Shown here in pieces: positions 6,149-14,900 of a stretch of DNA of 18,519 nucleotides. The DNA comes from SIG299 sp964632165 (GTDB lineage Bacteria > Bacillota > Clostridia > Lachnospirales > Lachnospiraceae), in contig CAZWCZ010000035.1 in assembly GCA_964632165.1 (NCBI GenBank), forward strand, positions 1 through 18,519, read 5' to 3'. Positions within the stretch are counted from its first letter, which is position 1. Each line of letters opens with the position of its first letter. The notes beneath the pieces are model-generated. The model saw only the letters and a list, made by a program, of their open reading frames with translations. It was not told the origin of the DNA and did no database searches. The translations under genes were made by a program, and so were the position numbers.

Positions 6149-8040
6149 ATCGTATTTCCTGCAAACTGCGTCATGTAAAGCTCGTAATACCGTCCCTGCT
6201 TTTGGAGCAGTTCTTCATGATTTCCGATTTCCACGACTCTTCCATGATCCATAACAACGATCTTGTCCGCATCCCTGATTGTTGAAAGCCTATGCGCGAT
6301 GATCAGACTGGTGCGGTTTTTCATCAATTTTACCATTGCATCCTGAATCTTTTTTTCTGTTCTTGTATCGACAGACGAAGTTGCCTCATCCAGGATCAGG
6401 ATCTTCGGATCGGCAAGCACCGCTCTCGCGATCGCCATCAGCTGGCGCTGCCCCTGCGAAAGTCCAGCTCCCGCCTGTTTCAGATAAGTCTTGTATTTTT
6501 TCGGCTGCCTCTCAATGTAACGGCGGATGTTACTCATTTCTGCCGCCGCCTCCATCTTCTCATCCGAAGCTTCCAGATTAGCATATTTAATATTATTCTC
6601 GATCGTATTTGAAAATAATACGGTATCCTGCAGCACTATGGCAATATTTCTGCGCAGGAAATCCCGCTTCATATCAAGAATATTGACTCCGTCCAGACAA
6701 ATTTCGCCGCGATCCGCCGGATAAAAACGCATCAGAAGATTTACCACTGTCGTTTTACCGCTTCCGGTAGCCCCTACCAGTGCAATCTTTTGTCCCGGTT
6801 CTACATTTAGTGAAAAATCATACAGTACCTGTTTCCCCGGTTCATAAGAGAAATCTACCTTTCGGAATTCAATCTGCCCGGTTATATGCTCCGGCTCTTC
6901 TGTACCGCCATTGTCTTCATCCGGCTGGTCCAGCAGGGCAAAAACACGCTCCGCACCGGCAATGGCAGTCTGGATCGTTCCGTATAACTGAGCGATCTCA
7001 TTGATCGGGCGTGAAAACTGTTTTGCATAAATGATAAAAGCAGATACCGTTCCGATTGTGATCAGACCGGTATAAGCAAAATAACCGCCAAATGCTGCCA
7101 CGATCACAAAGCTGACATTGGAAATACAGTTCATGAGCGGTCCCATAGAGCCTCCAAGGATTTCAGCCTTAATACTGACTCTTCGGAGTTCATCCGATGT
7201 TCGGAAAAATTCTTCTGTTACGTCTTCCTGCTTATTATATGCCACGATGGACCGATATCCGGTGATCATTTCCTCGGAATGACCATTCAAACGGCCTAAA
7301 ATTTCCGAACGTCTGCGATAAACCTTCCGCATTGCTTTTGACATTTTTTTCGTCACAAACACTGTCAAAAAGATACTGACCATAGTGATCAGCGTCAGCT
7401 GCCAGCAATATACAAACATGATCGTAATCGTTCCTGCAATCGTCAGCACACCGGAAACGAGAGACCCAAGACTCTGTGAAATCGTCGAAGATACATTTTC
7501 CACATCATTGGTCATCCGGCTCATAATGTCGCCGTTAGAATGTGTATCCAGGTATTTTATCGAAAGATAATCGATCTTTCGGAACAGATCATGGCGCATC
7601 TGTCCGACAATGTTCTGACTCAGCCTTGCTGCCATCAGCGACTGTATGAATGTAGCCGCCACATTTAGAAGATAGACAAACAGCAGCCAGCCGACACAGA
7701 CATACAGAAAATGCCACTCTTTTTCGGAAATCGCGTCAATTGCCTTTCCCTGCAACGAGGGTGCCAACAGTCCTGCCAATGTCACACAGACCACTGCTGC
7801 CATTAAAGATAAGATGAGTCTCTTTTCTTTTGCAAAATACTTCAGCATCCGCTGTAATGTCTCTTTCACATTTTCGGCATGTTCCACCGTCTGTCCCATA
7901 TTTCTTCCGGGACCACCGGGACGTCCGCGGAAATTTACCGTCGGAGCCGTTTTGCCTTTTCCCGGTGTTGCTGTCTTATATACAGATTTTCCTTTCTCCG
8001 GCAGACGTTCAAACCCCTCGGGAAGTTCATGTTCGGTCAT
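6145..8040 (-). CDS. ABC exporter half-transporter with canonical catalytic site (heterodimer subunit B)
   Basis: This 631-residue protein is a type IV (ABCB-like) exporter half: a hydrophilic Gly/Pro/Lys-rich N-terminal extension of about 65 residues, six membrane helices (about 76-340) and a nucleotide-binding domain from about 388. Walker A is GATGSGKT (423-430), the Q-loop Gln is 471, Walker B ILILDE ends in catalytic Glu552, and the switch His is 583. The signature is LSQGQ (527-531), off the LSGGQ consensus. It pairs with the gene just upstream, whose defects are complementary. Its ATG overlaps that gene by 14 bases behind a strong GGAAGGAGG. Relatives such as LmrCD and BmrCD export drugs or peptides; substrate here is unknown. 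Confidence 0.92.
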   Translation of the reverse strand: MTEHELPEGFERLPEKGKSVYKTATPGKGKTAPTVNFRGRPGGPGRNMGQTVEHAENVKETLQRMLKYFAKEKRLILSLMAAVVCVTLAGLLAPSLQGKAIDAISEKEWHFLYVCVGWLLFVYLLNVAATFIQSLMAARLSQNIVGQMRHDLFRKIDYLSIKYLDTHSNGDIMSRMTNDVENVSSTISQSLGSLVSGVLTIAGTITIMFVYCWQLTLITMVSIFLTVFVTKKMSKAMRKVYRRRSEILGRLNGHSEEMITGYRSIVAYNKQEDVTEEFFRTSDELRRVSIKAEILGGSMGPLMNCISNVSFVIVAAFGGYFAYTGLITIGTVSAFIIYAKQFSRPINEIAQLYGTIQTAIAGAERVFALLDQPDEDNGGTEEPEHITGQIEFRKVDFSYEPGKQVLYDFSLNVEPGQKIALVGATGSGKTTVVNLLMRFYPADRGEICLDGVNILDMKRDFLRRNIAIVLQDTVLFSNTIENNIKYANLEASDEKMEAAAEMSNIRRYIERQPKKYKTYLKQAGAGLSQGQRQLMAIARAVLADPKILILDEATSSVDTRTEKKIQDAMVKLMKNRTSLIIAHRLSTIRDADKIVVMDHGRVVEIGNHEELLQKQGRYYELYMTQFAGNTI

Positions 8041-9778
8041 TCCGGTCTCCTCCTTCCTTTAATTGGGACTGATAGATATCCCGATAGATCTCTGAAATTT
8101 CCAACAGCTGTGCATGCGTTCCCATCGCAGAAATGCTTCCGTTATCCAATACAAGGATACGGTCCGCATCCCGTACTGACGCGATCCTTTGTGCTATGAT
8201 CAGTTTGGTCGAATCCGGGCATTCCGTTTTCATCGACCGATAAAGATCCGCTTCCGTTTTCAGATCGAGCGCACTGGTAGAATCATCAAAGATCAGTATC
8301 TCACTCTTTTTCAAGATTGCTCTGGAAATAGATATCCTCTGTTTCTGCCCGCCGGAAAGCGAATGTCCTCCTTCGGTTACCGGCGTATGATAGCCATATG
8401 CCGTTTCACAGATAAATCCGTCCGCCTGGGCGATCTGTGCCGCTTTTTTTATTTCCTGCGGTTCGGCTTCTTTTTTCGACCACCGTATGTTTTCCTCGAT
8501 ACTTCTGGAATAAAGCTCTGCTTTCTGCAAGACGATCGCTATCTTTTCCCTCAATTGTCTCAGCGGATATTCCTTAACATTACCTCCGTCAACCAATATT
8601 TCTCCTGCGGTCACATCATAAAACCGCGGTATCAAATGGACCAGGGAACTCTTTCCGCTTCCTGTTGCTCCGATGATTGCCAGCGTCTCTCCGGCATTTA
8701 CCCGGAACGAAATATCTTCCAGAACACACTGCCCGTCACTTTCCGGATAAGCAAAACTTACATGTCGGAATTCGATCGTTCCCTTTTGTGCCGGAGTCTT
8801 ACTCTGTTCTTCCGTCTTTCCACCGTTTCCGTCTACTATCACATCCGGACTGTTCAGTACTTCATTGATGCGGTCAGCCGAAGCCTTTGCTCTGCTGAAC
8901 GTCTGGAAAATATTCGCCATAAAGGTAATTCCGTGAAGGATCTGTGCCAGATAAGTGATCGCTGCCATGATGCATCCGGGCGTCAGTTCCTCTCCGGCTT
9001 TTACCGTAAAACCTCCCACCAGGATCACTGCAATGACACAGATGTTTAAAACGATATTCATACACGGGCTCATAAAAGCAAGCAGTGTCTGTACACGAAG
9101 ATTTTGTGTACAAAGTGCCTCATTTGCGTCATCAAACCTCTGCAGTTCATACTCTTCCCGTACGTATGCCTTGACCACTCTGGCTCCGGCTACCGTTTCC
9201 TGCATGACATTATTGATGCCGTCCAGTTTTTTTTGCACAACCGCAAAAAGAGGGGAAGCCTTTGTCAGGAAAAACAGAACGAATACTATTACAAACGGCA
9301 GGCCACAGGCAGCAACCACTGCAAATTTGGGTGACTGCCGGTACAGCATAAAAATGCCTCCCGCAAACATCACGGAATTACGCACAAATCCCCGTACTGC
9401 CATGGTTACCGTATTCTGCACCTGCGTTACATCATTGGTCAGACGGGTCACTAAAGATCCCGTCGATATTTTATCCGTCTGTTGAAATGACAGATGCATG
9501 ATCTTTGAGAACAGATCTTTCCGCAGATCATTTCCAAACCCTTGTGCTGCAATATTAGCAAACACCCCGCAAAGGACACCGCTCATTCCACCCAGAAGTA
9601 CCGTCAGTATCATTTTTATCCCGACAGAAATTATCAACGAGATATCACTTTTTAAGACACCGTTATCCACAATGTCAGCCATCATATCCGGCTGTATCAG
9701 ATCCATGCTTACTTCACCTATCATAAATAGCGGAGCAAGCAGACAGAAAAGCCAATACTTTTTCAAATATTTTAACAT
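8027..9778 (-). CDS. ABC exporter half-transporter with degenerate catalytic site (heterodimer subunit A)
   Basis: Taken from ATG at 9778 this is a 583-residue exporter half with six membrane helices (about 8-290) and a nucleotide-binding domain from about 335. Walker A GATGSGKS (370-377) and signature LSGGQ (474-478) are intact, but Walker B is ILIFDD (Asp499 in place of the catalytic Glu) and the switch residue is Gln530 in place of His. In the heterodimer its site faces the LSQGQ of subunit B and should bind but hardly hydrolyse ATP. The frame stays open to a TTG at 9856, but that codon falls at the -10 box and cannot be in the mRNA. GAGG eight bases before 9778 and the start MLKYLKKYW support the chosen start; ATG 9829 lacks a ribosome binding site. 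Confidence 0.9.
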   Translation of the reverse strand: MLKYLKKYWLFCLLAPLFMIGEVSMDLIQPDMMADIVDNGVLKSDISLIISVGIKMILTVLLGGMSGVLCGVFANIAAQGFGNDLRKDLFSKIMHLSFQQTDKISTGSLVTRLTNDVTQVQNTVTMAVRGFVRNSVMFAGGIFMLYRQSPKFAVVAACGLPFVIVFVLFFLTKASPLFAVVQKKLDGINNVMQETVAGARVVKAYVREEYELQRFDDANEALCTQNLRVQTLLAFMSPCMNIVLNICVIAVILVGGFTVKAGEELTPGCIMAAITYLAQILHGITFMANIFQTFSRAKASADRINEVLNSPDVIVDGNGGKTEEQSKTPAQKGTIEFRHVSFAYPESDGQCVLEDISFRVNAGETLAIIGATGSGKSSLVHLIPRFYDVTAGEILVDGGNVKEYPLRQLREKIAIVLQKAELYSRSIEENIRWSKKEAEPQEIKKAAQIAQADGFICETAYGYHTPVTEGGHSLSGGQKQRISISRAILKKSEILIFDDSTSALDLKTEADLYRSMKTECPDSTKLIIAQRIASVRDADRILVLDNGSISAMGTHAQLLEISEIYRDIYQSQLKEGGDRNDRT

Positions 9779-9782
9779 TTCG

Positions 9783-9815
9783 TCATCCTCTTTCCCTTTC
9801 TTTCTTCTTCTGCAT
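9783..9815 (-). CDS. Possible 10-residue leader peptide ORF ahead of the ABC exporter
   Basis: ATG at 9815 has the best ribosome binding site in this leader, GGAGG at 9823-9827 with 7-base spacing. It opens a 10-codon ORF, MQKKKERERG, ending in TGA four bases before the ABC start at 9778. Its frame differs from the ABC gene. It may couple translation into the transporter, act as a regulatory leader, or be chance. Only its position and ribosome binding site support it. Confidence 0.35.
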   Translation of the reverse strand: MQKKKERERG

Positions 9816-9856
9816 ACAGTTGCCTCCATATCTGTTTTTTCAAAAATTCCAGTCAA

Positions 9857-9885
9857 ATTTTAGCATATTCTTTGTTCGTTCGCAA
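9857..9885 (-). promoter_or_regulatory. Promoter of the ABC exporter operon
   Basis: On the minus strand TTGCGA (9880-9885) and TAAAAT (9857-9862) are 17 bases apart, with a TG extended -10 element. The start point is predicted near 9850. This rules out the TTG start at 9856. Confidence 0.7.
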
Positions 9886-9930
9886 GAAGCGACTCCCCGC
9901 TTTTTTACCACTTTACCACGATGAACAACA

Positions 9931-9977
9931 AAAGCATGGGCACCGGCACTCTTTTTTCGTGCCGATACTCATGCTTT
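9931..9977 (-). terminator. Terminator of the TauE/SafE-type gene
   Basis: Two stacked complementary blocks, AAAGCATG (9931-9938) with CATGCTTT (9970-9977) and CGGCAC (9944-9949) with GTGCCG (9959-9964), form a long hairpin with internal bulges. In the minus direction it ends in TTTTGTTGTT. A second hairpin, ATCAGC-N5-GCTGAT (10028-10044), lies directly after the TauE/SafE stop and may protect the 3' end. Confidence 0.7.
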
Positions 9978-10045
9978 TATCTTTCTCTCTTTCAATCTTT
10001 CTTATTTTTTATGATTTTGCTCTCCGGATCAGCGTTCTGCTGATA

Positions 10046-10822
10046 TTATCCCAGAATGTTAACTCCGAGAATGACCGCACCAAGAACCACAAGGATCACT
10101 CCGGTCATCTGGTTCAGTCGTTTCGCTTCTGCCTTATTCGCAATTTTTGCAGCAATCCTTGCCCACAGGAATGTAAATATCACGCAAAGACACAACACCG
10201 GAATGTCCTGTATCCCATCGATCGCAAAATGGGAAACGGCTCCGGTCAGTGCCGTAAACGTCATAATGAATACGCTGGTCCCTACTGCCGTCTTTAATTC
10301 ATATCCCAGTACGGAAGTCAGGACAAGCAGCATCATGATTCCTCCGCCCGCGCCAATAAATCCGCAGATAAATCCAACGGCAGCTCCGCTGATCACTGCA
10401 TTTATCGCTCTTTTTTCAGGAGATCCTGCTTCCATCGTCTCCTTTGTCGTCATGACAGGTTTTACTATGAATTTGATTCCCATCAAGAGCGTCATAAATG
10501 TAGAAAAACTTCCCATGGTCGTATTCGGCACAAAACTTGCCGTAAAGCTTCCTACCATGGTAAACACAAGAACGCTTATCATCATGATAATGCCGTTTCT
10601 GATGTCAAGGTTTCCGTTCTTTTTATAAGTATATGCCGAAACTGCACTGGCAAGTACATCCGACGCCAGAGCGATCCCAACCGCCTGATAAGCCGGCATC
10701 CCGAGAAACGTGATCAGCATCGGTGAAATCACTGCTGCCGCACTCATTCCGGCAAACCCGGTGCCCAAACCAGCTCCCATACCTGCAATAAAACATACGA
10801 TTAATGTTATAAGCCACTCCAT
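10046..10822 (-). CDS. TauE/SafE-family (DUF81) membrane permease
   Basis: This 258-residue protein has eight or so membrane helices in two halves (about 5-120 and 140-255). Each half carries the Gly-rich loop typical of the family: FIAGMGAGLGTGFAG (11-25) and FICGFIGAGGGIMM (151-164). Members export sulfite, sulfonates or other small organosulfur anions, or take up related compounds; the substrate cannot be read from sequence. It appears to be a single-gene unit with its own promoter (10852-10880), an AAGGAG ribosome binding site at 10831-10836 and terminator 9931-9977. Confidence 0.88.
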   Translation of the reverse strand: MEWLITLIVCFIAGMGAGLGTGFAGMSAAAVISPMLITFLGMPAYQAVGIALASDVLASAVSAYTYKKNGNLDIRNGIIMMISVLVFTMVGSFTASFVPNTTMGSFSTFMTLLMGIKFIVKPVMTTKETMEAGSPEKRAINAVISGAAVGFICGFIGAGGGIMMLLVLTSVLGYELKTAVGTSVFIMTFTALTGAVSHFAIDGIQDIPVLCLCVIFTFLWARIAAKIANKAEAKRLNQMTGVILVVLGAVILGVNILG

Positions 10823-10851
10823 TTTAATTGCTCCTTTTCTTCATTGTTTTT

Positions 10852-10880
10852 GTTATACCACGGTTTGTTAGTACAATCAA
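10852..10880 (-). promoter_or_regulatory. Promoter of the TauE/SafE-type gene
   Basis: On the minus strand TTGATT (10875-10880) and TATAAC (10852-10857) are 17 bases apart, with a TG extended -10. The start point should be near 10845, giving a leader of about 23 bases. Confidence 0.7.
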
Positions 10881-10898
10881 GCGTCGAGTGCCAATAAT

Positions 10899-10918
10899 TT
10901 TCTAAAGCATTTCTAAAG
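10899..10918. repeat. Helically phased direct repeat upstream of the TauE/SafE promoter
   Basis: TTTCTAAAG occurs at 10899-10907 and again at 10910-10918, a period of 11 bases, about one helical turn. It ends about 19 bases upstream of the -35 box, a usual place for an activator. The stretch 10919-10990 is AT-rich and I see nothing else in it. Confidence 0.5.
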
Positions 10919-10996
10919 TTTTTATTAATTATCGTTGCTGCAAAAGGTATTTTAATTACAGATCATTGTCGGAATTATGGAAAGCATAAAACAAAA

Positions 10997-11032
10997 AAAA
11001 CAGGTGTAACCCCTGTTTTCAGAGGCTACACC
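10997..11032 (-). terminator. Terminator of the four-gene operon, with an alternative hairpin
   Basis: On the minus strand AAAACAGG pairs with CCTGTTTT (11012-11019 with 10997-11004), followed by a T-run: a classic rho-independent terminator 32 bases after the peptidase stop. The arm GGTGTAACC (11003-11011) can instead pair with GGCTACACC (11024-11032), one mismatch, and the two pairings exclude each other. Confidence 0.8.
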
Positions 11033-11050
11033 ACATTTTCCAAAACAGAT

Positions 11051-11935
11051 TTAGGAAAACGGATATTTTCCCGGTGTAAATGGTGTGTCGTCACACGTCA
11101 TGGCCGACCTTGATAACGGATACCGTTCTTCATACAGTCGGAATCCCATACCATATTCATCCTGCCGGTTCCGCGTCACATACTCTTCCCGCTTTGCTGC
11201 GTTCGTTTCACCCACCAGATATAAATACTGAATTTCTGCCCATTTTGCCATTCCCTCATATATCAGGAGCCGTTTACTTTTGTGACATTTTTTCAGTTTT
11301 TTGCAATTATCCCAATGGGTATACTGCCAGATATGCGTTAATTCGTGTGCAAACGTTGCGATCAAAGAAATGCGCGGTGCTCCGTTTTCTAAAAGGACAC
11401 TGTACTTTTTCTTTTGATTGACGGCCACTCCAAGGATCAGCATGCTCTGATCATCTCTGGTTCCCAAAGATATCCCGGCCTTCTTTTTCAATTTGCGTTC
11501 TTCCAATACTTCAATCGTTACCGGAACTTCCAAAGCGGCACCGAAAAAATTTTCCATATTTTCAATAACGCTGCTGCACATTTTTTCTATTTCTGCCGCA
11601 TCCTTTACCACGCTTCGGCTGCAGGAGGTACACCTTAATCTGCCATCCGGCAGACGATAAAACTCTACTCCGGAGATCTCTGTCCCACAATAGGAACAGA
11701 ACATCTGATTGTTTTTCCCTTTATCGGTATTTTGAACAATTTCTGTACAACACTTTCCCTTTCGTGCCTGCCCAAGTTCGCCACCGTCAAACCCAAGGTC
11801 TTTCAAGAACTCCCTTGTCGCTTTAAGTTCAAGCTCGTTCCCGTATTCTTCGCTGCCATATCTCAAATAATAACGTTCATGATACGGTATCTCCTTTTGC
11901 ACTCTGTCTTCCGACAGGACAGAAACCTCATTCAT
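11051..11935 (-). CDS. Zinc-ribbon (LIM-like) metallopeptidase resembling DA1
   Basis: This 294-residue soluble protein has a zinc-binding module with CSYC (80-83) and CTSC (102-105), then a zincin peptidase domain: HELTH (197-201), with Glu198 catalytic and His197/His201 metal ligands, and Glu227 in YEGMAKWAE as the likely third ligand. A LIM-type module before an HExxH...EG core, with Trp203 just after the motif, matches the layout of DA1, the ubiquitin-regulated plant peptidase, and its bacterial relatives. No signal peptide is seen, so it should act in the cytoplasm. Its ATG overlaps the 1069-residue gene by 8 bases, and it is the last gene of the operon. Cleavage of a partner encoded upstream is an inference only. 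It could instead be a different HExxH family with a zinc ribbon. Confidence 0.75.
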   Translation of the reverse strand: MNEVSVLSEDRVQKEIPYHERYYLRYGSEEYGNELELKATREFLKDLGFDGGELGQARKGKCCTEIVQNTDKGKNNQMFCSYCGTEISGVEFYRLPDGRLRCTSCSRSVVKDAAEIEKMCSSVIENMENFFGAALEVPVTIEVLEERKLKKKAGISLGTRDDQSMLILGVAVNQKKKYSVLLENGAPRISLIATFAHELTHIWQYTHWDNCKKLKKCHKSKRLLIYEGMAKWAEIQYLYLVGETNAAKREEYVTRNRQDEYGMGFRLYEERYPLSRSAMTCDDTPFTPGKYPFS

Positions 11936-14900
11936 CTGCTGTCACCTCAGCTTTCTCTGGGTCTTTGGATTTTTTCTTAAACAGTTTTTGGAACCATTCC
12001 TTTATTTTTGAAAAAAATCCTTTTTTCTCAGGCTTTTCCTTTGGTGTATAGACATCAAACTCCGTCAGCCTCTTTTCTTCCTTTCTTTCTGTTCCTTCTT
12101 CCAGACTTTTCTCAATCTGCTCTGAATTCCAGTTCAGATAATCTGCCACGATCTGTAAAATACGATTGATATTTCTTTCCACCGCTATCAAAAGTCCGAT
12201 ATCCAACTGACTGTCTTCTACGATAAAAATGCATTTATCCAATGCTTCCCCGATTTCTTCTTCCATCGTCAGACCATAGGTCAGCGGTGCCGTATATGTA
12301 CCCGGTGTGATTGCTGAAACAAACGGCTGATTTTCGGCAAACAATGTTACAAATGTTTCATTTAACAGATGAGTCAACGTCTTTCTGACTTCATCCGTAA
12401 ACCGATCTCCGTAGTTTGAAAAGTCCAGCTTTAATACCTGCTTATGATGGTATTCTCTTATTGGCATTCCATTAATCGTTACAAGATCTCCGTTCATAAA
12501 GTCATTGTATGCAGACATCTTCCAATATCCATCGGTTTCTACACTAAAATCAGCAAACTGATAATGGATGTTAATTCCGTTTATCGTCTTCAGTTCTCCC
12601 ATGGCATCTGAATTCTGCAGACTGTAAAACGTGTAATTCCGTACCTGCCGATAAAATACCCTTCCGCCGATATGCTCTGATGCACGACGTACAAGAATTC
12701 TATTGTCCGCTGTAGCTGAAACCATTTCGTAATATTTCCCGTTCAGTGTAAAAAGCTGTCCAGGCATGTACTTTTGATAGATATGTCCCTTTAACTCCGT
12801 GCCGATATAAACATCTTCATTCTCCCGTTCTGCTATATAACTGGCGTTCTGCAGATCATCCAGAATGATACCCGCGAAATCTTTGTTTTCAATCTTGTAC
12901 ACACTCTCAAACGTTCCGGTTTCCACAGAATATTCCCGTTTGAAAAGAATTGTCTTGTCCATCTCGAAGGAAACCATTCTTTTATCTTTTCCTCTGACTG
13001 ATAAAATCCTGTTCCCGTTCCGATCGGTTTCTTTCCCTTCTCCCTCTCCGAAAATAATGCAGATCTCTTTCCAGATTTCAGGAATCGGATTTTCTTCATC
13101 AATTCCCAAAAGAAGCATTTGCCTTTGCAGTGCTTCCTCTGATACAGAGCCGACATAAAGTCGAAGACATAAGGAAAGAATGGCATTTCTTTTTGTCAGT
13201 GCATAGTCTGCTGCAATGTACGGAATTGCTTTTGCATCTGCCGTGAAAAGCTCCGGATTTTCTGTCATATACTCACGCAGCATGTATTCCGAAGAAATGA
13301 CATTGACAAAGCCCTGCTGTTCTGCCATTGTTGCAAAATTTCTCCGCGTTTCAAACAGATTGTTCCGTTCATCCTCAACCGTAAAAAAGGAATAGTCCTG
13401 TACTTTTCCATTGCACATGTTAAAGGAAGTCTGAAAATAATGATCAAATGTTTCCTGATTTTCCGGAAGTCTCGCATAACTTAACAGTTCATGATAATAC
13501 TGCTTTGCTATCCAATGAACATCCAATACCGGGAAACTTTCTCCACCATACCATACAGTCTTTTTTACCTGATTTCTCAGCGCAACCGCCGATATTTCCA
13601 TTCCGATCCCAAGGCATCTTGATACTCCGGGCAATATCCGGTGCTGCAAATACTCATCATCCGCCTTCCAATACATGTAAGAGCTTATGCCATGCGGATA
13701 TTCCGTTGCCGATACTTCTGTAATATTCGTCATCAAAATATGGGACAAAGCATCGACAAGTCCGTCGCAGTTTTGATCTACCGAACAGAATGTAATGTTC
13801 TTCCCTGTACCACAGCATTTTACCAACAATTTTAATCCGATCTGCGCTGTTGTTACAAGACGTGACGGCTCTACTACCACAATAAAAGCAACCTGTTTTA
13901 AAAAAGATGCATTAATTTTATGTGTATCCAGATCATATACTCCGGAACGCGAAATGATCCCCACATCCGGTATTTCCTGCTCTTTTTCTTTTTTATCAGA
14001 AAGCAGTGCGATTTTCCACAGATCAGGAACATTGGAAACCTGTTTTATCCCGCTTTCACACCACTGATACAGATCTTTTTCTGTTCCGTGGCGTCCGGAA
14101 ATGATCAGTACTTTTCCTCCGGTCAGCATGGTACGGTTCATTGCATAAAATGCATACGGATCTAATTTGTTATAAAACGGTGTATTAAAAAGCAGGCTTT
14201 TTCCTGTTGCCAGATCGTATCCGCTCCGGACATAATCCACATTCGGCTTTAATCCGTCTTTCATTTTTCTTCGAATAAATGCCGCATAATTTTTTCCGAC
14301 ATGTCCGCCGGATTTTTCGATATTGACAAGAATGTCTTCAACACTGCCTCCCGTGGCCGCTCCGTTATTTACCGTAGTTCCGTCCGCCGCGATCTTATCC
14401 GAAAACAGATCCTTCAGCGGTTTCCGAAGCAGCGGATACATTGCCACATGCTTTGAACGGTCTGCTTTTACAATGATATCAGACGTTTTTTCCTCTTTTC
14501 CGAGTCCGTCAATATAAAATGCCAGCTCACCGATTATCAATATTACAAACACCGGATAAAACGGTTCCGTAATCTTCTGATTCTGACACAAACCAAAAGA
14601 AACCAAAAGTGCCGCCATAGAAGCGCCGCAGCATCCGTAATATATATTTCTAATAAATATACGTGCCTGACCGTAATGCTCTTTTATATACCATTGCTCA
14701 TCTTTTTCGTCATATGCGTAAAACACCCCGGTCAGTTTTCCGATAAAGGTATCTTTTTTTACTGCTATTTTTTCAACAAATAATAGCAGTATCTTTTTAA
14801 AGATCACATAAACTATCAGCGTCATTGTATTAAACAGTATAAGGATCAGGAAAATACCTTGCCTGTTATATAAGGACAACACGATTTCCGCAACGGCACC

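Noticed and set aside
5422..6285. Plus-strand ORF of 287 codons across hypB, its promoter and the ABC gene end
   Set aside because: It is antisense to hypB and to the end of the ABC gene, both well recognised, and has no family resemblance or ribosome binding site.
8189..9049. Plus-strand ORF of 286 codons within the ABC gene
   Set aside because: Antisense shadow of a clear ABC transporter gene with no recognisable motifs.
9779..9856. N-terminal extension of the ABC subunit to a TTG start at 9856
   Set aside because: The TTG lies upstream of the predicted transcription start (about 9850) and at the -10 box, has no ribosome binding site, and adds a charged stretch not seen in such exporters.
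9951..9957. T-run at 9951-9957 as a plus-strand terminator tail
   Set aside because: It is the loop of the 9931-9977 hairpin, and no plus-strand gene ends here.
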